Assembly (NCBI GenBank): GCA_017308575.1 | Contig: JAFKEQ010000001.1 | Span: 744,001-808,000, forward strand | From: Afipia sp. | GTDB taxonomy: Bacteria > Pseudomonadota > Alphaproteobacteria > Rhizobiales > Xanthobacteraceae | DNA length: 64,000 nucleotides | Direction of reading: 5' to 3' | In this document: positions 8,803 to 19,400 of the stretch, piece by piece | Position numbering within the stretch: position 1 is the first letter of the stretch | Layout: each line of letters begins with the position of its first letter | Position numbers and translations under genes: made by a program | Notes under the pieces: model-generated | The model's database searches: none | What the model was told of the DNA's origin: nothing | The model's input: the letters and a program-made list of their open reading frames with translations, nothing else

Positions 8803-8839
8803 AAAAGCCGGCCGCGAGAGTCTCGCGGCCGGCTTTTTT
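8803..8839 (-). terminator. intrinsic terminator of the F0 operon (bidirectional form)
   Basis: A perfect 13-base stem GCCGGCCGCGAGA/TCTCGCGGCCGGC with A5 on the left and T6 on the right, so it can end transcription from either side. It lies 15 bases past the atpF stop on the reverse strand and is the natural end of the atp transcript. Confidence 0.9.
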
Positions 8840-8853
8840 CGAGCGTGTGAGCT

Positions 8854-9336
8854 TTAGTTCAGCTTGCTGCGAACGTCCTGAATGCCCTTGGCGATCAGAT
8901 CGTCGGCGACCGAACCTTTCACCGACTGCGCCATGATCGACGAGGCGGCATTGACGGCAGCTTCGGCAGCCGCAGCACGAACATCGGCGATAGCCTGGCT
9001 TTCGGCCTGGGCGATCTTGTTTTCCGCCGTCTTGGTGCGGCGGGCGACAAAATCTTCCATCTTCGCCTTGGCTTCGGCGGCGATGCGTTCCGCATCGGCC
9101 TTGGCGCTGGCGACAATGTCCTGGGCTTCGCGCTCGGCGCTGGCGCGGCGGGCACGATATTCCTCGACCAGCTTCGCAGCCTCGCCCTTGAGGCGGCGAG
9201 CGTCGTCGAGTTCCTTCTGAATGCGATCCTTGCGGTGATCGAGCGCCTTCAGAAGCGTGCGGTGCACGCCGAAGTAGCCGAACAGGCCCATCAGGATGAC
9301 GAAGGCGACGGCGACCCAGAATTCTGCTTCAAACAT
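8854..9336 (-). CDS. atpF: ATP synthase F0 subunit b
   Basis: A 160-residue stator subunit: one N-terminal membrane helix ([20 protein letters not shown]) followed by a long charged Ala/Glu/Lys/Arg-rich coiled coil ending in VRSKLN. It holds the F1 head against the F0 motor. Last gene of the reverse-strand F0 operon, separated by five bases from the b' gene. Photosynthetic and many alphaproteobacteria carry both b and b' as a heterodimer, and both are present here. Confidence 0.94.
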   Translation of the reverse strand: MFEAEFWVAVAFVILMGLFGYFGVHRTLLKALDHRKDRIQKELDDARRLKGEAAKLVEEYRARRASAEREAQDIVASAKADAERIAAEAKAKMEDFVARRTKTAENKIAQAESQAIADVRAAAAEAAVNAASSIMAQSVKGSVADDLIAKGIQDVRSKLN

Positions 9337-9341
9337 CGTCG

Positions 9342-9905
9342 TTATCCCTTCAAGGACGCATCGACCGCGCTGTCGACAGTCTTGCTGTCGGGCGCGACGC
9401 CGGTGAGCCGCTGAACGATGGCGGTGGCCGCGTCGGAAGCGATCGAGCGGACATTGCCCATCGCCGTCGTGCGGGTTGCCGTGATGGTCTTTTCAGCATC
9501 GGCAAGCTTGGTTGCGAGGCTGGCTTCCAGCGCCTTGCGGTCGCTCTCGGCCTGTGCGTTCAGCTTGTCGCGGGCTTCGGAACCAATGGCCTGAGCCCGG
9601 GCGCGCGCGTCGGCGAGCTCGGTTTCATAAGCCTTCAGAGCCGCATCCGACTCATCCTTCAGCTTCTGCGCCTCGGCGAGATCGTTCTCGATGACGCCTT
9701 CGCGGTTGGCGATCACGCCGCCGACGCGCGGAAGAGCGAACTTCGACACGATGAAGTAAAGCAGCGCAAAAGCGATCGCGAACGACACCAACTGCGAGGC
9801 AAACGTCTCCGACTGGAAGGGCGGGAAGCCCCCCTTGCCGTGTGCGTCCGCTTCGGTGTGGGCGGTCGTGCCCTTTGCAGTGCCATGACCCGTCGCCATG
9901 AGCAT
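9342..9905 (-). CDS. atpG: ATP synthase F0 subunit b'
   Basis: A 187-residue b-type stator subunit. An N-terminal extension rich in His/Gly/Thr precedes the membrane helix ([23 protein letters not shown]), then a coiled coil runs to the C-terminus. The longer N-terminus and the [19 protein letters not shown] junction are typical of the b' subunit. It lies between atpE and atpF. The gene is called atpG or atpF2 in different annotations; this is not the F1 gamma subunit gene. Confidence 0.92.
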   Translation of the reverse strand: MLMATGHGTAKGTTAHTEADAHGKGGFPPFQSETFASQLVSFAIAFALLYFIVSKFALPRVGGVIANREGVIENDLAEAQKLKDESDAALKAYETELADARARAQAIGSEARDKLNAQAESDRKALEASLATKLADAEKTITATRTTAMGNVRSIASDAATAIVQRLTGVAPDSKTVDSAVDASLKG

Positions 9906-9965
9906 CTCCTGTTGGCGTTAGCCGCGGCTCAATCGAGACCGCGGCCACGCATCATCCGGCCTGGA

Positions 9966-10193
9966 TCAGACGGCGAACAGCAGCAGCAGCGCGACGAGCA
10001 GCGAGAAGATGCCGAGCGCTTCGGTCACCGCGAAGCCGAAAATCAGGTTCGCGAACTGGCCCTGAGCGGCCGACGGATTGCGAAGCGCGCCGTTGAGGAA
10101 GTTGGAGAAGATCAGACCCACGCCGACGCCGGCGCCGCCCATGCCGATGGTCGCGAGGCCTGCGCCGAGGTACTTAGCTGCAACTGGATCCAT
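9966..10193 (-). CDS. atpE: ATP synthase F0 subunit c
   Basis: A 75-residue hairpin of two membrane helices forming the proton-driven rotor ring. Gly-rich helix 1 ([15 protein letters not shown]), the polar loop with Arg38-Asn39-Pro40, and helix 2 with the essential proton-binding Glu58 in FAVTEALG are all present. The carboxylate is Glu rather than Asp, as usual in alphaproteobacteria. Located between atpB and the b' gene. Confidence 0.97.
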   Translation of the reverse strand: MDPVAAKYLGAGLATIGMGGAGVGVGLIFSNFLNGALRNPSAAQGQFANLIFGFAVTEALGIFSLLVALLLLFAV

Positions 10194-10244
10194 AGTAGAA
10201 CTCCTTCTTGGGATGTGGGGATAGTGTTCGGATAGAGAACTGGG

Positions 10245-10994
10245 TTAGTGCCCCGGGTGAAGCGCATCGTTGAGATAGATGCACGTAAGGATGGTGAAGA
10301 CGTAAGCCTGCAGGAAGGCCACGAGCAGTTCGAGGCCAGTCAGGGCGGTGGTCATCGCCAGCGGCAACAGCGCACCTGCAACGCCCACCGCGCCAAGCGC
10401 GCCGAGCGAGGCGACGAAGCCCGCGAACACTTTCAAAGTGATGTGGCCCGCCAGCATGTTGGCGAACAGACGCACCGAATGGGAGACAGGGCGCGAGAGG
10501 AAGGAAATGACTTCGATCACCATGATCAGCGGCATGATGTAGAGCGGAATGCCGCTGGGGACGAAGAGTTTGAAGAACTTCAGGCCGTTCTTGTAGAGGC
10601 CGTAGAGCAGGACCGTGAGGAACACCAGAAGCGCCAGCGCCAGCGTGACGATGAGATGGCTGGTGACGGTGAAGGTGTAGGGAATGATGCCGATCAGGTT
10701 CGCGGTCAGGATGAACATGAACAGCGAGAACACCAGCGGGAAGAACTTCATGCCCTCGTCGCCGACGCTCTCCCTGAGCGTATTTCTCACGAATTCGTAG
10801 GACAGTTCGGCGACCGACTGGAAGCGGGTCGGAACGAGGCGGCGGCCTGCGCTGCCGCCGATCATCAGCAGCGACACGATGGCGACGGCGCCGAACATGT
10901 AGGCCGAGGAATTGGTGAAAGCGATTTCCTGATTGCCGATGTGGCCCAGGGTGAAGATCTTGTGGATCTCAAATTGATGGATCGGATCGGCCAT
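10245..10994 (-). CDS. atpB: ATP synthase F0 subunit a
   Basis: A 249-residue membrane stator protein forming the proton half-channels. The essential arginine is Arg175 in [14 protein letters not shown], and the preceding [16 protein letters not shown] segment is typical of the family. It lies 51 bases upstream (in transcription order) of atpE. Normal length, no oddities. Confidence 0.97.
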   Translation of the reverse strand: MADPIHQFEIHKIFTLGHIGNQEIAFTNSSAYMFGAVAIVSLLMIGGSAGRRLVPTRFQSVAELSYEFVRNTLRESVGDEGMKFFPLVFSLFMFILTANLIGIIPYTFTVTSHLIVTLALALLVFLTVLLYGLYKNGLKFFKLFVPSGIPLYIMPLIMVIEVISFLSRPVSHSVRLFANMLAGHITLKVFAGFVASLGALGAVGVAGALLPLAMTTALTGLELLVAFLQAYVFTILTCIYLNDALHPGH

Positions 10995-11135
10995 CCACGT
11001 CGTCTTTCATCGTTTGCTGGCGAGGCCAGCCTGAATCGTTGCCGGCATGCCGGAGACTTGAGAATCCACCGGCGAACCGGCGGGACATTCCAGGGCGATC
11101 TCAGGACCTGTCGCGAAGATCGAGCATCAAGCCTG

Positions 11136-11528
11136 TCAGGAACGGTCGGATGCATCGCGGTTGGCGACGCCGGCTGCCCGCATCACGTTGATCACGCCGG
11201 CAGTGAAGCCGAGCAGAAAAAACACGATCAGACCCCAAGGAGACGTCGACAGCAGACGGTCGACACCCCAGCCGATGACCGATCCGACAAGGACGCCTGC
11301 AATCAATTCGGAGGAGAGGCGAAAACCTCGTGCCATCGCGGATGCGTTGGAAGAGGCCGCCCCGCCTCCTGACTGATCGGTCTGGTTCGTGCGGTCTTTC
11401 CTTACTTCGGAAAGCCGATGATTCAGACGGTCGAGCCTTGCGGAGAGCGCAGTTTCGTCGGCAGACGGCTTGTTCTGTCCCTTTTCGCTGCGATCATCAT
11501 GTGTGCCGTTCGCCATTGCAGTCGACAC
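11136..11528 (-). CDS. atpI: AtpI/AtpZ-type ATP synthase accessory protein
   Basis: First gene of the F0 operon. A 130-residue protein with a polar N-terminal half and two membrane helices in the C-terminal half (ELIAGVLVGSVIGWGVDRL and WGLIVFFLLGFTAGVINVMR). AtpI proteins help assemble the c-ring and may aid Mg2+ supply. Start is GTG 11528 or ATG 11516 (MANGTHDDR); neither has a clear ribosome site. There is a 141-base gap to atpB. Confidence 0.85.
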   Translation of the reverse strand: MSTAMANGTHDDRSEKGQNKPSADETALSARLDRLNHRLSEVRKDRTNQTDQSGGGAASSNASAMARGFRLSSELIAGVLVGSVIGWGVDRLLSTSPWGLIVFFLLGFTAGVINVMRAAGVANRDASDRS

Positions 11529-11586
11529 TCACGTTTTTTCGCGCGATTTCAGAGAAAACGCCCCGCCACCCACGGAAACCGCGCGG

Positions 11587-11615
11587 ACCATACTGACGGC
11601 CCACGGTCAAGTCAA
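11587..11615 (-). promoter_or_regulatory. promoter of the F0 operon
   Basis: On the reverse strand TTGACT (11615-11610) and TATGGT (11592-11587) are separated by 17 bases, a good sigma-70-type arrangement. It lies about 60-85 bases upstream of atpI. Predicted from sequence only. Confidence 0.55.
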
Positions 11616-11794
11616 GATTGCCTGATTACCATCTATCGAATTGAAATGGCTTGAGAAAATCGGCCTTGAAAAGGTCCGCCGTGCGCACTCGCCGCAGTGC
11701 GATAAATGCGCCCCACAGGAGCTTGGTTCTTGGCGCGATTTGGGGCGGGTGCAATAGTTCCGAGATTCCCGTTTTTCAGGCTGCCGGAGGACCG

Positions 11795-12418
11795 ATGGCG
11801 CGTCAGATCGACTACTACTTTTCGACCCAGTCTCCCTGGACTTACATCGGTCATGCGCTGTTCGAGGATGTGGCGGCGTCGCACGGTCTGAAAATCAATT
11901 ACAAGCCGGTTCAACTCGGCGAAGTGTTCTCCGAAACCGGCGGTTTGCCGCTGGCCAAGCGGCATCCCGCACGTCAGCGTTACCGGATGATGGAGTTGCA
12001 GCGCTGGCGTGACAAGCGCGGCCTGACATTCAATCTTCGCCCGCGTTTCTTTCCCGGAAATCCCCGGCTCGCCGATGGAGTCGTGATTGCGGCGCTGGCC
12101 GAGGGATTGAAAGCCGAACCCTTCATGCGCCGGGCGTTTGCCGCGCTCTGGGAAGGCGAAAGCGATCTGGCCGATCCGGAAACGATCGCGCGGATTGCCG
12201 ATGCGGCCGGGCTGCCGGGTGCGAAGCTTGTTGCGCGCTCCGGCACTGATGAGATCGGCGCGGTCTACGATCAGAATCGCAACGAGGCGATCGCGGCCGG
12301 CGTGTTCGGTGCGCCGAGTTGGGTACTCGATGGCGAAGTCTTCTGGGGGCAGGACCGGATCGAACTGCTTGCCGACGCGTTGAAGTCCGGACGGAAAGCT
12401 TACGGCTCCGACGTGTAG
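11795..12418 (+). CDS. 2-hydroxychromene-2-carboxylate isomerase family protein (DsbA fold)
   Basis: A 207-residue member of the HCCA isomerase/kappa-class glutathione transferase family. The catalytic-serine region near the N-terminus is YFSTQSPWTYIG (Ser13), and the C-terminal GVFGAPSWVLDGEVFWGQDR is the family signature. Such enzymes isomerise aromatic ring-cleavage products using glutathione, but many act on unknown substrates. ATG 11795 is preceded by GGAGG five bases upstream, so the longer open frame to 11651 is not used. No aromatic degradation genes are nearby. Confidence 0.85.
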   Translation: MARQIDYYFSTQSPWTYIGHALFEDVAASHGLKINYKPVQLGEVFSETGGLPLAKRHPARQRYRMMELQRWRDKRGLTFNLRPRFFPGNPRLADGVVIAALAEGLKAEPFMRRAFAALWEGESDLADPETIARIADAAGLPGAKLVARSGTDEIGAVYDQNRNEAIAAGVFGAPSWVLDGEVFWGQDRIELLADALKSGRKAYGSDV

Positions 12419-12487
12419 CTGTTCCGCACTGGCTTTCCGGAAAGGTGATGCCCACATCAGGCGATGGGGCAGGCCCTGGAGGGAGCC

Positions 12488-13030
12488 ATGAGATCAGCGG
12501 ATATGAGAGGACGCGCGCCGCGTATGCCAATGCGCGGCCGGAGGTTGATGGCGGGACTCGCTGCTTTGGCGATGAGCTGGCCCGTGCTTGCATCTGCGCA
12601 GACGACGCCAGACACCGAGAACGGCCGGTTCACGCTCTCGCCCGTCAGCGACGGTTTTGTGCGGCTCGACACCCGCACGGGCGTTGTCTCCACCTGCACC
12701 AACAAAAATGGTTGGGTATGCCGCATCGTGCCCGACGAGCGTGCCGCGCTCGATGCCGAGATCGGGCGGCTTCAAGCCGACAACAGGCGGCTGAAGGACG
12801 AACTGGCGCAACGCGACACGGTGAGCGGCAAGACCGACGCGCCGCTCGCGAAGGAAGATTCAAAGAAAAGCGCCGAAGCCGCACCGGACAAGCAGGGCCA
12901 GCCGCGCGGCAAGATCGAGCTGCAATTGCCGCCTGAGCATGAAAAGCTGCTCGCGCTGATCGACCGTGTCTGGGACCAGTTGATTGAGATGGCGAACCGC
13001 CTGCAAAAGAAGCTGTCCGACAAGATCTGA
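12488..13030 (+). CDS. secreted coiled-coil protein of unknown function
   Basis: A 180-residue protein with an N-terminal signal peptide (RRLMAGLAALAMSWPVLASA, cleavage near Ala-Gln), then a short domain with TRTGVVSTC and WVCRIVPDERAALDAEI, whose two cysteines could form a disulfide. A predicted coiled coil follows, then a Lys-rich linker and an amphipathic C-terminus. ATG 12488 has a strong GGAGGGAG site just upstream. Likely periplasmic. Family not recognised by name; it ends before a bidirectional terminator. Confidence 0.72.
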   Translation: MRSADMRGRAPRMPMRGRRLMAGLAALAMSWPVLASAQTTPDTENGRFTLSPVSDGFVRLDTRTGVVSTCTNKNGWVCRIVPDERAALDAEIGRLQADNRRLKDELAQRDTVSGKTDAPLAKEDSKKSAEAAPDKQGQPRGKIELQLPPEHEKLLALIDRVWDQLIEMANRLQKKLSDKI

Positions 13031-13043
13031 AACCGTTGATCAA

Positions 13044-13077
13044 AAAAGACGGCCGCGGAGCGGTCCGCGGCCGTTTT
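13044..13077. terminator. bidirectional intrinsic terminator
   Basis: An 11-base stem ACGGCCGCGGA/TCCGCGGCCGT with a GCGG loop, flanked by A6 on the left and T4 on the right. It separates the convergent secreted-protein gene (forward) and the MFS transporter gene (reverse). Confidence 0.85.
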
Positions 13078-13121
13078 GCTTGGGGCGAAGGTCGGGTGGA
13101 AATCCGCCCGACCTTGCGCTG

Positions 13122-14783
13122 TTACTTGGTGATATCGACGTCCTTGGTTTCCGGCAGGAAGAAGAAGCCGATCACCACGGTGATCAATGCGAAGATGATC
13201 GGATACCACAGGCCCGCATAGATATCGCCGGTGGACGCCACGATGGCGAAGGAGGTCGCCGGCAGGAGGCCGCCGAACCAGCCGTTGCCGATGTGATAGG
13301 GCAGCGACATCGAGGTGTAGCGAATCTTGGTCGGGAACAGTTCGACCAGCATCGCCGCGATCGGGCCGTACACCATCGTGACGAAGAGCACGAGGATGAA
13401 CAGCAGTCCGATAACGGCCGCCACCTGCGGACGGAAGATATCGAACGGGTTTGACATCTTCACGATGCCCGCGTCGCCTGCCTTCGGATAACCACCAGCC
13501 GCGACAGCCGCCGCGACGAGCGAGTTCGAGGTCTTGGCGTCGGTGTAAGGCACTTCCTTGCCGTTCACGACGACCTTGACGCCCGAGCCGGCTGCGCCCG
13601 GCGCCGTCGTGTACTTCACCGACGACTGGGCGAGGAAGGCTCGAGCCGTGTCGCAAGGCGCGGTGAAGACGCGGGTGCCGACCGGGTTGAACAGGTCGCC
13701 GCAGCCCTTCGGATCGGCAACGACTTCAACCTTCGTGGTTTCGATGGCCTTTTCCAGCGCCGGGTTGGCGTTGGTGGTGATCATGCGGAAGATCGGGAAG
13801 AAGGTCAGTGCCGCAATCAGACAGCCGGCGAGGATGATCGGCTTACGGCCGATCTTGTCCGACAGTGCGCCGAACACGATGAAGAAGCCGGTGCCGAGCA
13901 GCAGCGACCATGCGATCAGCAGGTTGCTGGTGTAGCCGTCGACCTTGAGGATCGATTGCAGGAAGAACAGCGCATAGAACTGGCCGGTGTACCAGACCAC
14001 GCCCTGGCCCATCACACCGCCGAGCAGCGCGATCAGCACGAGCTTGGCGTTGCTCCAGTTGCCGAACGCTTCGGTCAGCGGTGCCTTCGAGCCCTTGCCC
14101 TCTTCCTTCATGCGCTGGAAGATCGGCGACTCGTTGAGGCGCAGACGGATCCAGACCGATACGCCGAGCAGCAGCACCGAGACGAGGAACGGAATGCGCC
14201 AGCCCCACGCGGCGAATTCAGGCTCGCCCAGGATCGTGCGGGTGAAGAGAATCACCAGCAGCGACAGGAAGAGGCCGAGTGTCGCGGTGGTCTGAATGAA
14301 CGAGGTGTAATAGCCGCGCTTGCCGGGAGGAGCATGTTCCGCGACGTAGGTGGCGGCGCCGCCATATTCGCCGCCGAGGGCGAGGCCCTGCAGCAGCCGG
14401 AGCGCGATCAGGATGATCGGAGCCGCGATGCCGATGGTAGCCGCGTTCGGGAGCAGGCCGACGATGAAGGTCGACAGGCCCATGATGAGGATTGTGACAA
14501 GGAAGGTGTACTTGCGGCCGACGAGGTCGCCGATGCGGCCGAAAACAAGCGCGCCGAACGGACGGACAAGGAAGCCCGCAGCGAACGCCAGCAGCGCGAA
14601 GATGTCGCGGGTGGCCGGCGGATAGGCGCTGAAGAACTGCGCGCCGATGATCGCGGCGAGCGATCCGTAAAGATAGAAGTCGTACCATTCGAAAACAGTG
14701 CCGAGCGACGAAGCCAGGATGACGAAACGTTCGTCCTTCGTCATGCCTGCCGCGCGCGGCGAGGTCGTAGTCACGGTGGCCAT
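13122..14783 (-). CDS. MFS transporter, metabolite:H+ symporter (MHS) type
   Basis: A 553-residue permease of the MHS branch, which takes up organic acids, betaines or similar solutes with protons. The N-terminal FEWYDFYLYGSLAAIIGAQFF, GRIGDLVGRKYTF and LRLLQGLALGGEYGGAATYVAEHAP motifs are diagnostic. Unusually, a hydrophilic segment of about 110 residues follows the helix ending FFPIFRMITT; it carries two cysteines (in PKGCGDLF and TAPCDTAR) and likely forms an extracytoplasmic domain. ATG 14783 has GGGGAG seven bases upstream; the frame extends to 14963 without a ribosome site. Substrate unknown. It is divergent from the response regulator gene. Confidence 0.88.
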   Translation of the reverse strand: MATVTTTSPRAAGMTKDERFVILASSLGTVFEWYDFYLYGSLAAIIGAQFFSAYPPATRDIFALLAFAAGFLVRPFGALVFGRIGDLVGRKYTFLVTILIMGLSTFIVGLLPNAATIGIAAPIILIALRLLQGLALGGEYGGAATYVAEHAPPGKRGYYTSFIQTTATLGLFLSLLVILFTRTILGEPEFAAWGWRIPFLVSVLLLGVSVWIRLRLNESPIFQRMKEEGKGSKAPLTEAFGNWSNAKLVLIALLGGVMGQGVVWYTGQFYALFFLQSILKVDGYTSNLLIAWSLLLGTGFFIVFGALSDKIGRKPIILAGCLIAALTFFPIFRMITTNANPALEKAIETTKVEVVADPKGCGDLFNPVGTRVFTAPCDTARAFLAQSSVKYTTAPGAAGSGVKVVVNGKEVPYTDAKTSNSLVAAAVAAGGYPKAGDAGIVKMSNPFDIFRPQVAAVIGLLFILVLFVTMVYGPIAAMLVELFPTKIRYTSMSLPYHIGNGWFGGLLPATSFAIVASTGDIYAGLWYPIIFALITVVIGFFFLPETKDVDITK

Positions 14784-15061
14784 TTCAATGCTCCCCATAA
14801 AGTGTTGCTGAAAATCCGCCTCATCGCGTGCCGTTCTTTCGCCGGTTCCAGAACGCGAGAAGTTCGCAAATACGGTAACATCGGCGTGAAACAACGCCAT
14901 ATAAGACTTTTGGCCAGCGTGCTCGGTTGTGATGAGCACCTTGCAGTGCACAAAGGTCGCCAATTAACGTCATTTGCGTCGTGGGGTTGCAAGACGTGCC
15001 GCCTCGGTAAACACTCGGTTCAAAGCGCCATTTGGCCGCACCATCCATTGCCAGCAGGATA

Positions 15062-15739
15062 ATGACCATCGCCTCCAGCATGCGCCTTGTCGTCGCCGAC
15101 GATCATCCGCTCTTTCGAGACGCTCTGCGACAAGCGGTCGCGAGCGTCGTTGTGTCCGCGCGTATCGACGAGGCCGGGTCGTTCGAGGATCTGACCGCGT
15201 TGCTCGATCGCGAATCCGACGTGGACCTGATCCTGCTCGATCTGTCGATGCCCGGCAGCAGCGGCTTTTCAGGTCTGATCTATCTGCGCGCGCAGTTTCC
15301 GGCGATTCCGGTCGTGGTCGTCTCCGCCAGCGATGATGCCGTGACAATCCGCCGCTCCATGGATTTCGGCGCGTCGGGCTTCATCCCCAAGCGCTTCGGC
15401 GTGGAGACGCTGCGCGAGGCGATCGGCAAGGTCATGAACGGCGATGTCTGGATTCCTGACGACGTCGATCTCGCCGCCGGAGCGGACCCCGACATGGCGC
15501 GGCTGCGCGACCGGCTGGTGACGCTGACGCCGCAGCAGGTGCGGGTGCTGATGATGCTGTCCGAAGGGCTGCTCAACAAGCAGATCGCCTACGAGCTCGG
15601 CGTATCGGAAGCGACCATCAAGGCGCATGTCTCCGCCATCCTGCAGAAGCTCGGGGTCGAAAGCCGGACCCAGGCGGTGATCGCCGCTGCGAAAATTTCC
15701 GGCGGGCAATGGCGGCAGGGCGAGCCGTCCGCGCAATAG
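15062..15739 (+). CDS. LuxR-type response regulator (CrbR/ErdR-like)
   Basis: A 225-residue two-component regulator. The receiver domain has Asp13-Asp14, phospho-acceptor Asp60 in LILLDLSMPG, and a conserved lysine in GFIPKRFG. The C-terminal DNA-binding domain reads LTPQQVRVLMMLSEGLLNKQIAYEL and SEATIKAHVSAILQKLGV. The start DDHPLFRDALRQAV and overall look are closest to the CrbR/ErdR group, which in Vibrio and Pseudomonas is controlled by a symporter-type sensor kinase and tunes acetate and ethanol metabolism. Just such a kinase is encoded about 1 kb away. ATG 15062 is chosen (AGGA two bases upstream is close); ATG 15080 is possible. Confidence 0.85.
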   Translation: MTIASSMRLVVADDHPLFRDALRQAVASVVVSARIDEAGSFEDLTALLDRESDVDLILLDLSMPGSSGFSGLIYLRAQFPAIPVVVVSASDDAVTIRRSMDFGASGFIPKRFGVETLREAIGKVMNGDVWIPDDVDLAAGADPDMARLRDRLVTLTPQQVRVLMMLSEGLLNKQIAYELGVSEATIKAHVSAILQKLGVESRTQAVIAAAKISGGQWRQGEPSAQ

Positions 15740-15853
15740 CCGCTGTATCAAACGTCATTTCAAACATCCTTTAAGCATCCTTGCGGGTGCGCTTGCGCTG
15801 GCTGCGGTCAGGCCTGTGTGTTAGCCGTGGCCGGGTCAATGTCGCGGTGAGCC

Positions 15854-16489
15854 ATGATTGAAGCGGTCATTTTTGATTTCGGCGGTGTATTCACCACCTC
15901 GCCTTTCGAAGCCTTCGCGCGGTTCGAGACGGCGCGCGGCCTGCCGGTGGACATCATCCGCCGCACCAACGCGGCCAATCATTTCGAGAATGCGTGGGCG
16001 AAGTTTGAACGCGCCGAGATCGATCTTGAGGCGTTCGACAACCTCTTCGCCGCCGAATCCTTGGCGCTGGGCGCTGAAGTGCGGGGCCGCGATGTCGTGC
16101 CGCTTCTGGCTGGCGATCCGCGTCCCGAAATGGTCGAGGCGTTGCGCCGCGTGAAACAGCACTGCAAGGCCGGCTGCATCACCAACAATCTGCCCGCCAA
16201 CAGCATCGGCAGCCTCGGTGGCCGCGCCATTTATGTCGCGGAGGTGATGGCGCTGTTTGATCATGTGATCGAGTCCGCCAAGATCGGTTTGCGCAAACCC
16301 GATCCGCGCATTTACCGGATGATGGCCGATGCGCTGCGTGTCGATCCGAAGAACTGCGTCTATCTCGATGACCTCGGCGTCAATCTCAAACCGGCGCGCG
16401 AGATGGGCATGACCACGATCAAGGTGCTCGACGGCCCGCAGGCCATTGCCGAACTCGAAGCGGCGACCGGTTTCTCGCTGCGCGCCTGA
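15854..16489 (+). CDS. HAD superfamily hydrolase (HAD-IA)
   Basis: A 211-residue haloacid dehalogenase-type hydrolase. The nucleophile motif is VIFDFGGVF, with the Asp at residue 8; the usual second Asp is replaced by Gly, as in dehalogenase and epoxide-hydrolase N-domain relatives rather than classical phosphatases. Motif II is near CITNNLP, motif III Lys is in IGLRKPDPRIY, and motif IV is VYLDDLGVNL. Substrate unknown. It ends one base before the convergent end of the hybrid kinase gene, leaving no room for a terminator between them. Confidence 0.85.
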   Translation: MIEAVIFDFGGVFTTSPFEAFARFETARGLPVDIIRRTNAANHFENAWAKFERAEIDLEAFDNLFAAESLALGAEVRGRDVVPLLAGDPRPEMVEALRRVKQHCKAGCITNNLPANSIGSLGGRAIYVAEVMALFDHVIESAKIGLRKPDPRIYRMMADALRVDPKNCVYLDDLGVNLKPAREMGMTTIKVLDGPQAIAELEAATGFSLRA

Positions 16490-16490
16490 G

Positions 16491-19400
16491 CTATTCCGCT
16501 GCGACCATCTGCTGTGCCCGCCATTGCGCGAGCAGCGCGCGCAACGCGGCGGGCTTCACCGGCTTGTTGAGAACGACGATACCGTCCTGCCGCGCGGCAT
16601 CGCGCACATGCGGCGAGCGGTCCGCGGTGATCAGGATCGCCGGAATGCCGTCGCCGAAGCGCTGGCGGATGTCGCGGATCGCCGCGATGCCGTTGCCGCG
16701 ATCCAGATGATAGTCGACCAGAAGGCCGGTGATGCGTTCATCGGTTTGGGCAATTGCGTCCGCAGCCGACGCGGGATCGGTTGCCGCGATCACCTTGGCG
16801 TCCCAGCCTGTCAGCAGCGTCTTCATGCCGTCGAGAATCGCGCGGTCGTTTTCGATGCAGACGATCAAGGTGCCGCTCATCGGCGCCTTGCTGGAAATGC
16901 TGGTGCCGGACGGTGCGACGGTGTGGGTCACGGTCTTGGCGATCGGCATGGTGACGGAAAACCGCGATCCGCCGCTGCGGTTGGAGTCCACCGCGATGCC
17001 GTGGTTGAGCACGCGCGCGAGGCGCTCGACGATCGAGAGGCCAAGCCCCAGTCCGCGCGCCATCCTTGCACCCTGATCGAGGCGATGGAATTCCTTGAAA
17101 ATTTCCGTGCGCTTCATCACCGGAATGCCAAGGCCGGTATCGTAAATCGCGATTTCGAGGGATTGTCCGTGGCGGCGGCAGCCGATCAGAACACGGCCCT
17201 TGGACGTATACTTGATGGCGTTCGAGATCAGGTTCTGCAGCAGGCGGCGGAGCAGGACGCGATCGGATGACACGGCAAGCGAGCAGGGCACAAAGGTCAG
17301 ATCCAGTTTCTTCGCCTTCGCGATCGGCGTGAATTCCACTTCCAGCGAGCGCATCAGGTCGCTCATGCGGAAACTGGAGATCGACGGCGTCATCGCGCCG
17401 GAGTCCAGCCGCGAAATGTCCAGCAGCGCGCCCAGAATCTCCTCGATGGCCTCCAGGGAGTCGTCGATGTTGCCGACAAGGCGGGCGTCTTCGCCGCCAT
17501 CCTGGCGTTCCACAAGGCTCGTGACATACAGCCGCGCCGCGTTCAGCGGCTGCAGAATGTCGTGGCTGGCGGCGGCGAGGAAGCGCGTCTTGGAAATGTT
17601 GGCTTCCTCGGCCGTGCTCTTGGCGTGGGCCAACTCGCTGTTGAGCCGCGTCAATTCCTCGGTGCGTTCGCGCACACGCTTTTCCAGTGTCGCGTTGGCG
17701 CGTTCCAGCGCCTCCGCCGCCTCGAAGCTCGGCGTGACATCGGAGAAGGTGATGACCAGCGCGCCGCCCGGCATCCGGTTGGCGCGGATCTCGACCACCA
17801 TGTTGCGGTCTGTCAGCCGCTCGAGATAGGGCTCGCCCTCTGTCGTATAGGCGGCGAGCCGCCGCTGCAGCAGCGCTCCGGTCGGGTCGGGCGCTCCGCT
17901 GGTGCCGATGAATTCGAGAATCTCGATCAGCGGAATGCCGATCTGGGCATATTGCGCGGGAAGATCGAGGATTTCGCCGAACTGCCGGTTCGAGGTGATG
18001 AGCTGAAGCTCGGGGTTGAACACCGCGATGCCCTGACGGACGTGATTGAGCGCAGTCTGCAGCATCTCGCGATTGAAATGCAGGGCGGTGTGCGCATCGT
18101 CGAGCAGCTTCAGCGCCGCCTTGGCGGAGACGGCGCGCTTGCGCAGCAGGAGCGAGAGCACGAGGCGCGAGGATGCCGCGCCGATGGACGACGCGATCAG
18201 ATGCTCGGCGTGGCGAAGCAGCAGGAAATCCGCCGGTCCGTTGCGGTCGAGATTGACGCGGTGGGACGCTGCGAACGTCTCGAACGATTCGAGCGCACGG
18301 TCCGGCCCGAGATATTGCGCCACCGTACCGAGCAGGTCCTGAACCGTGACGGTGGTGCGCCAGCGCCTGAAATTCGGTGCGATCGGTGCAAGCTCGTTGG
18401 GCACGAACAGATCGGCCTGCACGCGCTCGATGGAGGTCGGCTGACGCATCAGCGAAAGCACGACGTAGGTGAGCATGTTGAGCGACAGGCTCCAGAACAC
18501 GCCATGGATCAGCGGCGCCATGTCGGTGCCGAGCAGCGCTTGCGGGCGCAGACCCGAGAGGCCGAACAGGCCCTGCGCGAGCCAGATGGTGCCACGCGGA
18601 TCACCATCGGCGAAACTCGGCAGGAACAGCGTGTAGGCCCAGACGATGAAGCCCACCAGCATGCCGCCCATCGCGCCGCGCGCGGTGGCGCGCCGCCAGA
18701 AAAGCCCGCCGAAAAACGCCGGCGCAAGCTGCGCGACAGCGGCGAAGGACAAAAGGCCGATGGCGGCAAGCTGCGCGTTTCCAAGCGCGTGATAGTAGAG
18801 ATAGGCCATCGCCATGATGGCGAAGATGGCGACGCGGCGGACCTTGAGCAGGAAGCCGCCGAAATTGGCTCGTTCTCCCTCCGGCGCAGGACGGCGTTTC
18901 AGCGCCAGCGGGACGATGATGTCGTTCGACACCATGATCGCCAGTGCCACGCATTCCACAATCACCATCGCGGTCGCGGCGGACAGGCCGCCGACGAACA
19001 CGACGATGCTCAGCGCGGTCGCTCCGGCGGAGATCGGAAGCGCCAGCACATACATGTCGCTGTCGGACGTGCCGAACGGGAAAGTGACAAGGCCCGCAAT
19101 CGCGATGGGGATCACGAACAGGTTGATGATGACGAGATAGAGCGGGAACAGCCAGCGGGCGCGGCGCACTTCCGCCTCGGTCGAATTCTCCACCACGCTG
19201 ACATGGAATTGGCGCGGCAGCAGCATGATCGCGAGAAACGACAGCAGCGTCATTGCGATAAAATTGCCGATCGACGGCGCGGCTTCGATGGCGCGCACGG
19301 CCTCCGGCGTTTTCATCGCGCGTTCCCACAGCTCCGACGGGCCGAACATCACGAAGGTGACGAACACGCCTGCAGCGATGAAGGCCACCAGCTTGACCAG

